This document shows positions 10,479 to 18,562 of a stretch of DNA of 64,000 nt, piece by piece (positions within the stretch are counted from its first letter, which is position 1; each line of letters opens with the position of its first letter). The stretch comes from Paraburkholderia panacisoli. GTDB taxonomy: Bacteria; Pseudomonadota; Gammaproteobacteria; Burkholderiales; Burkholderiaceae. The stretch is from assembly GCF_008369935.1 (NCBI RefSeq), contig NZ_VTUZ01000004.1, positions 186,001 to 250,000 on the forward strand, in the 5' to 3' direction. The notes beneath the pieces were generated by a model. It was not told the DNA's origin. It ran no database searches and worked only from the letters and a program-made list of their open reading frames with translations. A program made the translations under genes and the position numbers.

Positions 10479-11336
10479 ATGAGCCAATCCGGAATTGAAG
10501 CGCCCCATGAAGCGCCGCACCGCATGAGCGACTTCGACATCGAGTTGAAGCTGCTGCTGGAGGCGATCTACCTCAAGTATCAGCACGACTTCCGTCACTA
10601 TGCGATGGCGTCGCTGCGGCGGCGTCTGTCGCAGGCGCTCGACGAATTCAGGCTCACCACGCTGTCGCAATTGCAGGACCGCATCATGCGCAACGGCGAC
10701 GAGTTCTCGCGGCTGTTCCAGTACCTGACGGTGCAGGTCAGCGACATGTTTCGCGATCCCGCGTATTTCCTCGCGTTGCGTGAACACGTGCTGCCGCGGC
10801 TGCGCACCTATCCGTCGATCAAGGTGTGGGTGGCCGGTTGCAGCACGGGCGAGGAACTGTGGTCGCTGAAAATCCTGTTCGACGAAGAGGACCTGACCGA
10901 GCGTACGCTGTTCTACGCGACCGACATCAACCCGGATGCGCTCGCGCGCGCCGAGTCCGGCATCTATGCGCTCGAGCGCATCCAGGGATTCACGCAGAAC
11001 TATCTGGCAGCCGGCGGCAAGCGTTCGCTGTCGGACTACTATCATGCTGCGTATGGCGGCGCGCGGTTCTCGGGCTCGCTCAAGGAGCGCGTGGTATTCG
11101 CCGACCACAGCCTGTCCACCGACGAAGTGTTTCTCGAGGCGCATCTGGTGTCGTGCCGCAACGTGCTGATCTATTTCGACCGCGGCTTGCAGGATCGCGC
11201 GCTGGGTCTGTTCGAAAACGCGCTGGTGCGGCGCGGTTTTCTCGGTCTGGGCAGCAAGGAAAGCCTGCGCTTTTCCCGTCATGCCGAAGCGTTCGCCGAG
11301 TTCCGCCCGGGCGAGCGCATTTATCAGAAGCGCTAG
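10479..11336 (+). CDS. CheR-type protein-glutamate O-methyltransferase
   Basis: A SAM-dependent methyltransferase of the CheR family, which in chemotaxis methylates glutamates of receptors. An N-terminal helical CheR domain (KLLLEAIYLKYQHDFRHYA) is followed by the SAM-binding motif VWVAGCSTGEE and the segment VSCRNVLIYFD, both classical for CheR. The start chosen is an ATG about 40 bases after the kinase stop, with GCGGGA upstream, giving 285 residues. An in-frame start at 10410 would overlap the kinase gene, and one at 10524 would be shorter. No receptor or CheA/CheW is nearby, so its substrate is unknown. Confidence 0.9.
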   Translation: MSQSGIEAPHEAPHRMSDFDIELKLLLEAIYLKYQHDFRHYAMASLRRRLSQALDEFRLTTLSQLQDRIMRNGDEFSRLFQYLTVQVSDMFRDPAYFLALREHVLPRLRTYPSIKVWVAGCSTGEELWSLKILFDEEDLTERTLFYATDINPDALARAESGIYALERIQGFTQNYLAAGGKRSLSDYYHAAYGGARFSGSLKERVVFADHSLSTDEVFLEAHLVSCRNVLIYFDRGLQDRALGLFENALVRRGFLGLGSKESLRFSRHAEAFAEFRPGERIYQKR

Positions 11337-11350
11337 CACGCACGCTCATC

Positions 11351-11977
11351 ATGGCACGCTCAACTGTCACGTCATCCGCCGATTCCCAGCCGGACGCCGC
11401 TGCGGCGCGCCGCTACGATCTCGTCGTGATCGGCGGCTCGGCGGGGGGCATCGAAGTGCTGAACCTGCTGCTCGGCGCGTTGCCCGAGTGCTTTGCGCCC
11501 GCCGTGATGATCGTCACGCATCTGCCGCCCGATTCGCCGAGCTACCTGGTGCATGCGTTCGCGCATCGCTGCGCGTTGCCGGTGATCGAGCCCGACGCCG
11601 GCGAGCCGATCATGCCGGGCCGCGTGCACATCGCGCCGCCGGGCTATCACATGCTGGTGGAAGTGGACCGCACCGTCGCGTTGTCGACCGACCCCGCGGT
11701 GCGCTTCTCGCGGCCCTCGATCGACGTGCTGTTCGAGTCGGCGGCCGTCGTGTACGGCGAGCGCCTGCTGGCGATCCTGCTGTCCGGCGCCAACGACGAC
11801 GGCGCGCAAGGACTCGCGCAGGTGCGCGCGCTCGGCGGCACCGCGTGGGTGCAAGCGCCGGACAGCGCCGCTTCGCCGGAAATGCCGCGCGCCGCGATCG
11901 AACGCGGCGCGGCCGATTCTATTTACCATCCCGCAACCATGGCCCGGCGGCTCGCCGCATTGCCGGCCTTTCTCTGA
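11351..11977 (+). CDS. Stand-alone CheB-type methylesterase domain protein
   Basis: A 208-residue protein consisting of the CheB catalytic domain only; the receiver domain found at the N-terminus of classical CheB is absent. The catalytic triad is visible: S30 in GGSAGG, H57 in VTHLPP and D150 in SGANDDGAQG. CheB removes methyl groups from, or deamidates, receptor glutamates. The gene begins 14 bases after the cheR-like stop and ends 9 bases before the next kinase, so the group is almost surely one transcript. Activation by a partner receiver (one of those in the hybrid kinases) is an inference. Confidence 0.9.
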   Translation: MARSTVTSSADSQPDAAAARRYDLVVIGGSAGGIEVLNLLLGALPECFAPAVMIVTHLPPDSPSYLVHAFAHRCALPVIEPDAGEPIMPGRVHIAPPGYHMLVEVDRTVALSTDPAVRFSRPSIDVLFESAAVVYGERLLAILLSGANDDGAQGLAQVRALGGTAWVQAPDSAASPEMPRAAIERGAADSIYHPATMARRLAALPAFL

Positions 11978-11986
11978 TCCGATGCC

Positions 11987-13114
11987 ATGACGAATCCACC
12001 TGTGAACATCCTGATCGTCGACGACATCGTCCACAACATCACGGCGCTCGAAGCGCTGCTGACGCGCCCGGATGTCGCCGTGCTGGTGGCCGATTCCGGC
12101 ACCGCCGCGCTCGACCTGCTGCTCAAGCACGAGGTCGCGCTGGCGATTCTCGACGTCAACATGCCGGGCATGAACGGCTTTGAACTCGCCGCGCTGATGC
12201 GCGGCAGCCCGCGCACCTCGCACGTGCCGATCATCTTTCTGACCGCGACCGCGCAGGATGCGTCGCGCACCTTTCGCGGCTATGAGGCCGGCGCGGTCGA
12301 CTTCCTGTACAAGCCGTTCGATCCGCGCATTCTGCAATCGAAGGTCGATGTGTTCGTGCAGCTCGAACAGCAGAAGCGCCAGCTCGCCGCGCAGCTGGTG
12401 ACCACGCGTCAGATGCTGGAAGCCAACGAGATGCTGATGGCGGTGCTGAGTCACGATCTGCGCACGCCGCTCGGCGCGGTGCTGGCGTCGGCGGAATATC
12501 TGATGCGCACGGCCGCCGACGAACAGTCGGTAACGGTGGCCGCGCGCGTGAAGAACAGTTCGCTGCGCATGGCGCGCATGGTCGATCAGCTGCTCAACCT
12601 GGCGCGTTTGCAGGGCGGGCGTCTGCCGTTGCAGCCGCGCTCGATTGAACTGGCGACGCTGTGCCGCTCGGTGATCGACGAGTTCGCGTCGCAAAAGAGC
12701 GGCCGGCGCATCGTGTTCGACAGCCGTGGCAACACGGCGGGCGCGTGGGACACGGATCTGGTCTGGCAGGCCGTGTCGAATCTGATCAGCAACGCGCTGC
12801 ACCATGGCGCGCCGGGCGGCGATATCGGCGTCGAGGTGGATGGCGACGCGGTCGAATCCGTGCGCCTGAAGGTCTCCAATCACGGCACGATTCCGGCCGA
12901 GGTGTTTCCGCACCTGTTCAAGGCGTTTGGTCAGAACAACGGCGGGGCGCGCTCGCGCGAAGGCCTGGGGCTCGGCTTGCATATCGTGCAGGAGATCGCG
13001 CGGATGCATGGCGGCCAGGTCAGCGTCGAGTCCAGTGAGCCGGCCGGGACCGCGTTCACGATCGAATTGCCGAGGATGGTCACGTTGCAGCGCGGCTCGT
13101 TCACGCGCAAGTAG
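11987..13114 (+). CDS. Receiver-histidine kinase hybrid protein (cytosolic)
   Basis: A 375-residue cytosolic protein with a reversed order: receiver domain at about 5-122 (phospho-acceptor D56 in LAILDVNMPG, acidic pair at 12-13, K109), a short coiled coil, HisKA with H156 in SHDLRTP, and a HATPase domain ending near 365 (GLGLGLHIVQEI). No membrane segment is present. Such proteins are usually driven by phosphotransfer from another kinase, here plausibly the upstream CHASE3 kinase. It closes the four-gene signalling operon; no DNA-binding output domain is present in any of the four proteins. Confidence 0.93.
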   Translation: MTNPPVNILIVDDIVHNITALEALLTRPDVAVLVADSGTAALDLLLKHEVALAILDVNMPGMNGFELAALMRGSPRTSHVPIIFLTATAQDASRTFRGYEAGAVDFLYKPFDPRILQSKVDVFVQLEQQKRQLAAQLVTTRQMLEANEMLMAVLSHDLRTPLGAVLASAEYLMRTAADEQSVTVAARVKNSSLRMARMVDQLLNLARLQGGRLPLQPRSIELATLCRSVIDEFASQKSGRRIVFDSRGNTAGAWDTDLVWQAVSNLISNALHHGAPGGDIGVEVDGDAVESVRLKVSNHGTIPAEVFPHLFKAFGQNNGGARSREGLGLGLHIVQEIARMHGGQVSVESSEPAGTAFTIELPRMVTLQRGSFTRK

Positions 13115-13194
13115 ACGCGCGGCGCGAAACGGAGGTGGCCGCTCCTGCTGTGCTACGCTTGCCGCAACCGAATACACGCAACGCGAATCCCATC

Positions 13195-14013
13195 ATGCGT
13201 TCCTGGCGCATCGCTCCACCGCAACGAAGCGGGCAGATCAGCACCGCGCGCGCGACCGACCTCGTCATGTCGATCTCGCATCCCGACGCCGACGCGCTCG
13301 CCGCGCACATTCTGAAGACCGTCGGCGACGCGCTGCCTGTCTCGCAGTGCACCATCTTCGCGTACGAATTCGACGCGCGGCCGCGCACCGTATCGGCCGC
13401 CGATCATCGCGGCGGCCGCTTTCTGCGCGATGTCGCCGATCGTTACGCTACGCACTTTTATGCGCTCGACGGCAACCGCGCGATCATCGGCCGCGCGCCG
13501 CGCGCGCAGGCTCGCGATGCGTTGGTGCTGCATCAGCAGCGCAGCGAAGAGATCGAAAACGAAGCCTATCGCGCGGCCTGCTACGCGCAGCCCAATGTGT
13601 CTGACCGGCTGTCGCTGCTGGTGCAACCGATGGAAAGCGTGTGGCTGTCGATCAATCTGTATCGCGACAGCGCGTACGGCGTGTTTGCGCCGGGCGAGCT
13701 GGAGCATGTCGAAAGTCTCGCGCATCTGTTCGCGCACGCGGCGAAAAGCCATTACGCGCTTAACGGGCAGCATCAGCAAGGTCCGGCCGCCGCGATGCTG
13801 GCGCGGGTTCGGCGCGCGTGCCCGGCGCTCACGCCGCGTGAGCTCGATGTGCTGCGCGGCACGCTCGCAGGCGCAAGCGCCGTTGAAATCGCCGCGCAGA
13901 TGGGCGTCAAGCCCGCGAGCGTGCTCACGTATCAGAAGCGCGCCTATGCGCGGCTCGGCATCTCCAGTCAGCGGCAGTTGTTCGCGCTGTGCATGCAGCC
14001 CGAGCGGGCCTGA
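13195..14013 (+). CDS. LuxR-type transcriptional regulator
   Basis: A putative DNA-binding regulator of 272 residues. The C-terminal 60 residues form a LuxR/GerE helix-turn-helix: LTPRELDVLRGTLAG, then SAVEIAAQMGVKPASV and YARLGI. The N-terminal 200 residues match no domain I can name; they may be a ligand or GAF-like sensing region. The start is uncertain: ATG at 13195 was chosen, but GTG at 13135 and ATG at 13267 are in frame and none has a strong ribosome site. It follows the signalling operon by about 80 bases and may be its output, but this is inferred from position only. Confidence 0.75.
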   Translation: MRSWRIAPPQRSGQISTARATDLVMSISHPDADALAAHILKTVGDALPVSQCTIFAYEFDARPRTVSAADHRGGRFLRDVADRYATHFYALDGNRAIIGRAPRAQARDALVLHQQRSEEIENEAYRAACYAQPNVSDRLSLLVQPMESVWLSINLYRDSAYGVFAPGELEHVESLAHLFAHAAKSHYALNGQHQQGPAAAMLARVRRACPALTPRELDVLRGTLAGASAVEIAAQMGVKPASVLTYQKRAYARLGISSQRQLFALCMQPERA

Positions 14014-14084
14014 TTCAGTCAGCCTGAAGTCATCCGGTGTATTGCGCTGGCTCTGCGCTTTTCCTGCCCGGTATGTTGCACGCG

Positions 14085-15026
14085 CTAGGCGCGCTTCGGC
14101 CGTGCATCGGCCTGGGTCTCACGGTCCCAATGCTTCAGCCACGGCATCAGGAAATCTGCGAAGCCATCCGCGGGCGGCGACAGCGCGCGTTCGGTCGAGC
14201 GGTACACGCAGACCTTGCGGATCGTTTCCGGATCGACGATGCGCTTCATTACCAGCCCGAACGTGCGCGCCAGCGGCGCGACGTAGGCGGGCGCGAGGGT
14301 CACGGCCAGCCCTTGTGACGCGAGCCCGAATGCAGTGGTGACGTTGTCCACCACGTTCACCGGAACGATGCGCGCTTCTGCCGGCAGATTGGCGAGCATC
14401 TGCCCGACCGCACGCTCGTGATCGCGGCCGGTGGCGATGATCGGCACGTCGCGCAAATGCTGCCACTGCACGCGGCGCCGCGCGCCCAGCGGATGCGTGG
14501 CCGCGCACCACATCACCCAGGGGCTCGCAAACGCCGGATCGCAGCGCACGCGGGTCCCGCATTGCCGGTCCGGTCCGATCGCAAGATCCACGTCGCCGCT
14601 TTCCACGCGCTCCACCAGTTGCTCGACCACGGTGTCGCAAATGCGCACGACCACCTTGGGCTTGTCGCGCGCATATTCGGCAATCGCCGCGGGCAGCGCG
14701 GTGGCGGCCAGCACCAGCGGCGCGCCCACCCGCACGATGCCGGCGGCGCGGTTGCGGATGTCGTCGGCGGATTGCGCGGCGGCGCGCACGTGGCGCAGCA
14801 CCGATTCGGCCGACGACAGAAAATCCTGCCCCGCGCTCGACAGATTGACGCGCCGCGTCGTCCGGTCGAACAGGCGGAAGCCGAGTTCCGTTTCCAGTTC
14901 GGCCAGCAACTGGCTGACCGCCGACGAGGTCAGCCCGAGCCGCTCCGCCGCCGCGCCGATGCTATGCAGATCGACGATGGCGAGGAACGCTTCGAACTGG
15001 CGGATGGTGATGCGTGCAAGTGGCAT
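14085..15026 (-). CDS. LysR family transcriptional regulator
   Basis: A 313-residue LysR-type regulator: winged helix-turn-helix at about 8-66 (FEAFLAIVDLHSIGAAAERL, then SSAVSQLLAELE) and a substrate-binding-like effector domain at about 90-300. It is transcribed away from the aminotransferase operon across a roughly 210-base gap, the classic arrangement for a LysR protein controlling its divergent neighbour. The effector is unknown; an aromatic amino or keto acid would fit the neighbouring genes. Confidence 0.9.
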   Translation of the reverse strand: MPLARITIRQFEAFLAIVDLHSIGAAAERLGLTSSAVSQLLAELETELGFRLFDRTTRRVNLSSAGQDFLSSAESVLRHVRAAAQSADDIRNRAAGIVRVGAPLVLAATALPAAIAEYARDKPKVVVRICDTVVEQLVERVESGDVDLAIGPDRQCGTRVRCDPAFASPWVMWCAATHPLGARRRVQWQHLRDVPIIATGRDHERAVGQMLANLPAEARIVPVNVVDNVTTAFGLASQGLAVTLAPAYVAPLARTFGLVMKRIVDPETIRKVCVYRSTERALSPPADGFADFLMPWLKHWDRETQADARPKRA

Positions 15027-15239
15027 CAGGCGATTCTAAAGAAAAACTTACGAATCGTGAAAAATCGATTGATTGTGCGTGACGAGCGCATGACCGACAC
15101 TCGCTCGATCGACGTACATGCGGATTCCCGCTTAGACTTCCGGATTCTCCTGTCGTCCGCGGCCCGGCTTTAAGGTTTGACGCCGGCTTGCGGCCAGGCC
15201 ACAGCGACGCACCATCGACGCCGCATTCGAGGACCTATC

Positions 15240-16439
15240 ATGTTCGACCATATTCCCGCCTACCCAGGCGACCCGATTCTGAGCCTGAACGAAGACTTTC
15301 AACTGGACCCCCGGCCCAACAAGGTCAATCTGAGCATCGGCATCTATTTCGACGATGCCGGCAAGCTGCCGGTGATGGACGCCGTGCGCCGCGCCGAAAC
15401 CGCGCTGCTCGGCTCGATCGGCCCGCGCTCGTATCTGCCGATGGCGGGCCTGCCGCTGTATCGCGAGATGGCGCAGGCGCTGGTGTTCGGTGAGCAGAGC
15501 GAGGCGCGCGCCGCCGGGCGGGTGGCGACGCTGCAGACCATCGGCGGCTCGGGCGCGCTGAAGGTCGGCGCCGACTTTCTGAAGCGCTATTTTCCGGCTT
15601 CGCAAATCTGGATCAGCGACCCGAGCTGGGAAAACCATCGCGTGGTGTTCGAAGGCGCGGGGCTGACCGTCAATACCTATCCGTACTACGACGAGCAGAC
15701 AGGCGGCTTGCGCTTCGCCGACATGATCGAGACGATCGGCGGCTTGCCCGAACGCAGCATCGTACTGCTGCACGCATGCTGCCACAACCCGACCGGCGTC
15801 GATCTGAGCCCGGCGCAATGGGCGGAACTGGTACCGGTATTGCAGCGCCGCAAGCTGATCGCGTTCGTCGACATGGCCTACCAGGGTTTCGGAGCGGGCC
15901 TCGAAGAAGACGCCGCGTGCGTGCGTCTGCTGGCCGACGCCGGTGTGCCGTTGATCACTGCGAATTCGTTTTCGAAGAATTTCTCGCTGTACGGCGAGCG
16001 TTGCGGCGCGTTGAGCGTGGTGTGCAAAAGCGCGGAAGAGGCGGCCCGCGTGCTTGGACAGTTGATGTCGACGGTGCGCGCCAACTACAGCAATCCGCCC
16101 ACTCATGGCGCGCGCCTCGTGGCCAGCGTGCTCGCCGATGCGGAGTTGCGCGCGTCGTGGGAAACCGAACTCGCCGCGATGCGCGAGCGGATTCTGGCGA
16201 TGCGCGGCACGATCCACGCGGGACTCGCGGGCCGTGTCGATGAAGTGATGCGCGCGCGTTACGTTGCGCAGCGCGGCATGTTCACCTATACGGGCCTGAC
16301 CGAGAGCCAGGTGGAGCGCCTGCGCAGCGACTACGCGGTGTACGTGCTGCGCTCGGGCCGCATGTGCGTGGCAGGCCTGAACGAACGCAACGCCGGCTAT
16401 GTGGCGTCGTCGATTGCGGCGGTGGTGTCGGGCGCATAA
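15240..16439 (+). CDS. tyrB: Aromatic-amino-acid/aspartate aminotransferase (class I)
   Basis: A PLP-dependent aminotransferase of 399 residues in the aspartate/tyrosine aminotransferase family; it exchanges the amino group between aromatic or dicarboxylic amino acids and 2-oxoglutarate. The PLP lysine is K246 in SFSKNFSLYGERCG; HNPTGVD and DPSWENH are conserved family segments. The ATG follows the divergent promoter region and is preceded by GAGGACCTATC. The gene leads an operon with a class II aldolase and a ketopantoate reductase-like gene, so it may serve a catabolic route rather than tyrosine synthesis; the symbol names the family, not a proven role. Confidence 0.88.
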   Translation: MFDHIPAYPGDPILSLNEDFQLDPRPNKVNLSIGIYFDDAGKLPVMDAVRRAETALLGSIGPRSYLPMAGLPLYREMAQALVFGEQSEARAAGRVATLQTIGGSGALKVGADFLKRYFPASQIWISDPSWENHRVVFEGAGLTVNTYPYYDEQTGGLRFADMIETIGGLPERSIVLLHACCHNPTGVDLSPAQWAELVPVLQRRKLIAFVDMAYQGFGAGLEEDAACVRLLADAGVPLITANSFSKNFSLYGERCGALSVVCKSAEEAARVLGQLMSTVRANYSNPPTHGARLVASVLADAELRASWETELAAMRERILAMRGTIHAGLAGRVDEVMRARYVAQRGMFTYTGLTESQVERLRSDYAVYVLRSGRMCVAGLNERNAGYVASSIAAVVSGA

Positions 16440-16483
16440 CGGCGATTTCCCGCACCAGCACAACGATAACCCTGGAGACCTTG

Positions 16484-17275
16484 ATGACGACCGTTGAAAT
16501 GCAACCGGCCAGCGCGCCGAAGATTCCCGTCATGCATCCGGATGAATGGCAGGCGCGCGTGCAACTGGCCGCGTGCTATCGCATCTTCGACATGCTCGGC
16601 TGGACCGAGATGATCTACAACCACATCACGTTGCGCGTGCCCGCGAGCGTAAGCGGCGGCGAGCGGCAGTTCCTGATCAATCCGTTCGGGCTGCACTATA
16701 GCGAGGTGACGGCGAGCAATCTGGTGAAGATCGATGCGCACGGGCGCGTGCTCGACAGCTCGCCGTATCCGGTGAACCCGGCCGGGTTTGTGGTTCATGC
16801 GGCGATTCACGAAGGCTTGCCCGACGCGCACTGCGTGATGCACACGCACACCACGGCGGGCGTCGCGGTGGCGTGTCTGGAAGACGGCCTGCAGCAGACC
16901 AACTTCTATAGCGCTCAGTTGCACGATCGCATCGCGTATCACGACTTCGAGGGCATCACCGTGCATGCGCAAGAAGGGCCGCGCCTCATCGAACATATCG
17001 GCGACAAGCAGGCGGTGATCTTGCGCAACCACGGCCTGCTTGCGTGGGGCCGCACGTTGCCGCAGACTTTCGCGATCCTGTGGACGCTCAATCGCGCGTG
17101 CGAAATCCAGATGGCGACGTTCGCGATGGGCCGCGCGCGGCCGGTGCCGGAAGAGGTGGCGATCCGCTGCTCGCGCGACGCGTTGCAGTTCGATCCGCGG
17201 CACGGCGCGGGGCAGGATGTGTTCGACGCGCTGGTGCGGCGGGTGGATCGGATCGACGCGAGCTACAAGGATTGA
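16484..17275 (+). CDS. Class II aldolase/adducin family protein
   Basis: A 263-residue class II aldolase-fold protein. The family comprises zinc-dependent aldolases, such as fuculose-phosphate aldolase, and relatives with other or unknown substrates. Zinc-ligand histidines are visible in HTHTTAGVAV and RNHGLLAWG; NHITLRVP and NPFGLHYSEV are typical of the subgroup annotated as class II aldolase/adducin. The start has GGAGACC upstream. The gene lies 44 bases after the aminotransferase and 28 before the reductase, suggesting a shared pathway on a keto or hydroxy acid. Substrate not predictable from sequence. Confidence 0.87.
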   Translation: MTTVEMQPASAPKIPVMHPDEWQARVQLAACYRIFDMLGWTEMIYNHITLRVPASVSGGERQFLINPFGLHYSEVTASNLVKIDAHGRVLDSSPYPVNPAGFVVHAAIHEGLPDAHCVMHTHTTAGVAVACLEDGLQQTNFYSAQLHDRIAYHDFEGITVHAQEGPRLIEHIGDKQAVILRNHGLLAWGRTLPQTFAILWTLNRACEIQMATFAMGRARPVPEEVAIRCSRDALQFDPRHGAGQDVFDALVRRVDRIDASYKD

Positions 17276-17303
17276 CGTACGAACTAACGCAAGGATCGAA
17301 GCG

Positions 17304-18287
17304 ATGAAAGTTGTTATCTACGGGGCAGGCGCGATCGGCGGCTGGATCGGTGTGAAGCTCGCGCAGGCCGGCCACCCGGTCGGCGTGGTGGCGCGCGGCG
17401 CGACGCTCAGCGCGTTGCGCGAGCAGGGTTTGCGTCTGATCGAAGGCGGACTCACGCATGCCGTGAAGGTCGACGCAAGCGACCAACCGGCGGACCTCGG
17501 CGCACAGGATCTCGTGGTGGTCGCCGTCAAGGGCCCGGCGATGGCGTCGGTAGCCGCGCAGATCGCGCCGCTATTGGGCCCGCAAACGATCGTGCTGACG
17601 GCGATGAACGGCGTGCCGTGGTGGTTCTGCGACGGCCTCGGCCGCGACTTCGCGGGCCAGCGTCTGAAGTCGATCGACCCCGACGGCGCGATCGCCGCCG
17701 CGATCTCGAGCGAGCGGACGGTGGGTTGCGTGGTGCATGCGAGTTGCCTCGTCGAAGCGCCGGGTGTGATCCGGCATCATCAGGGCAATGGGCTGATCGT
17801 CGGCGAGGCGACGGGGCGCGCGAGCGAGCGCGTTCAGGCGCTCACCGCCACGCTCGCCGCCGCGGGCTTCAACGCGACGATGTCCGCACAGATTCAGCGC
17901 GACGTCTGGTACAAGCTGTGGGGCAACATGACGATGAATCCGGTCAGCGCGATCACCGGCGCGACGACCGACCGGATTCTCGGCGACGAACTGGTGCGCG
18001 GCTTCGTCACGAGCATCATGCTGGAAGCCAAGGAAATCGGCGCGCGTTTCGGCATTCCGATCGACCAGGCGCCGGCGGATCGTCACGAGGTCACGCTCAA
18101 GCTGGGCGCGATGAAAACCTCGATGCTGCAGGACGTGCAGGCGGGCAAGGCGGTCGAACTCGACGCGCTGGTGGGCGCGGTGCGGGAACTGGGGCAATTG
18201 ACCCACGTGCCGACGCCGTACACGGATGCGTTGCTCGGTCTTGCGCGGCTGCATGCGAGCACGTTGGGTCTGTATCCGGGGAAGTGA
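17304..18287 (+). CDS. 2-Dehydropantoate 2-reductase-like protein (PanE/ApbA family)
   Basis: A 327-residue NADPH-dependent reductase of the ketopantoate reductase family. The N-terminal Rossmann fold starts VVIYGAGAIGGWIG; the catalytic-lysine segment KLWGNMTMNPVSAITGAT and the later EAKEIGARFG helix are visible. Genuine PanE makes pantoate for coenzyme A, but many paralogues in catabolic operons reduce other 2-keto acids, and this operon context favours such a role, so no gene symbol is given. Ends just before a strong hairpin terminator facing the convergent DUF2783 gene. Confidence 0.87.
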   Translation: MKVVIYGAGAIGGWIGVKLAQAGHPVGVVARGATLSALREQGLRLIEGGLTHAVKVDASDQPADLGAQDLVVVAVKGPAMASVAAQIAPLLGPQTIVLTAMNGVPWWFCDGLGRDFAGQRLKSIDPDGAIAAAISSERTVGCVVHASCLVEAPGVIRHHQGNGLIVGEATGRASERVQALTATLAAAGFNATMSAQIQRDVWYKLWGNMTMNPVSAITGATTDRILGDELVRGFVTSIMLEAKEIGARFGIPIDQAPADRHEVTLKLGAMKTSMLQDVQAGKAVELDALVGAVRELGQLTHVPTPYTDALLGLARLHASTLGLYPGK

Positions 18288-18303
18288 CGCTTCACGTATG
18301 AAC

Positions 18304-18340
18304 GAAAGGCCGCCGCGCGTTGCTCGCGCGGCGGCCTTTC
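18304..18340. terminator. Bidirectional terminator between convergent operons
   Basis: A 16-bp perfect GC-rich stem with a five-base loop, flanked on the right by CTTTCTGCTTTCTGCTTTTT and on the left by an A-rich GAAAG. It lies 17 bases after the plus-strand reductase stop and 14 bases after the minus-strand DUF2783 stop, so it can serve both. Confidence 0.88.
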
Positions 18341-18353
18341 TGCTTTCTGCTTT

Positions 18354-18545
18354 TTAAGCAGCCTCCGCCGACGCGGCCGGCAGCTTCGCCGCGTCGATCA
18401 GCGACAACGCGCGCCGCGGGTCGTCGAGCTCGGTCAGGCACAGCAGCGCGAGGCGCGCCAGATAGAGCGGCGCCTGCGCTTCGCCTTCGGCCGTGAGGGT
18501 TTTGCAGAGCGTCGTGTAGACGAGGTCGAGATCGCTATCGGTCAT
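18354..18545 (-). CDS. DUF2783 domain small protein
   Basis: A 63-residue acidic helical protein that resembles the DUF2783 family. No function is known. It starts 17 bases after the stop of the FAD monooxygenase gene, with AAGGACTCC in front of the ATG, so the two are co-transcribed. The helical Leu/Ala-rich sequence suggests a small binding partner or subunit of the hydroxylase, an inference from context only. Confidence 0.8.
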   Translation of the reverse strand: MTDSDLDLVYTTLCKTLTAEGEAQAPLYLARLALLCLTELDDPRRALSLIDAAKLPAASAEAA

Positions 18546-18562
18546 GATGGAGTCCTTTTGCG

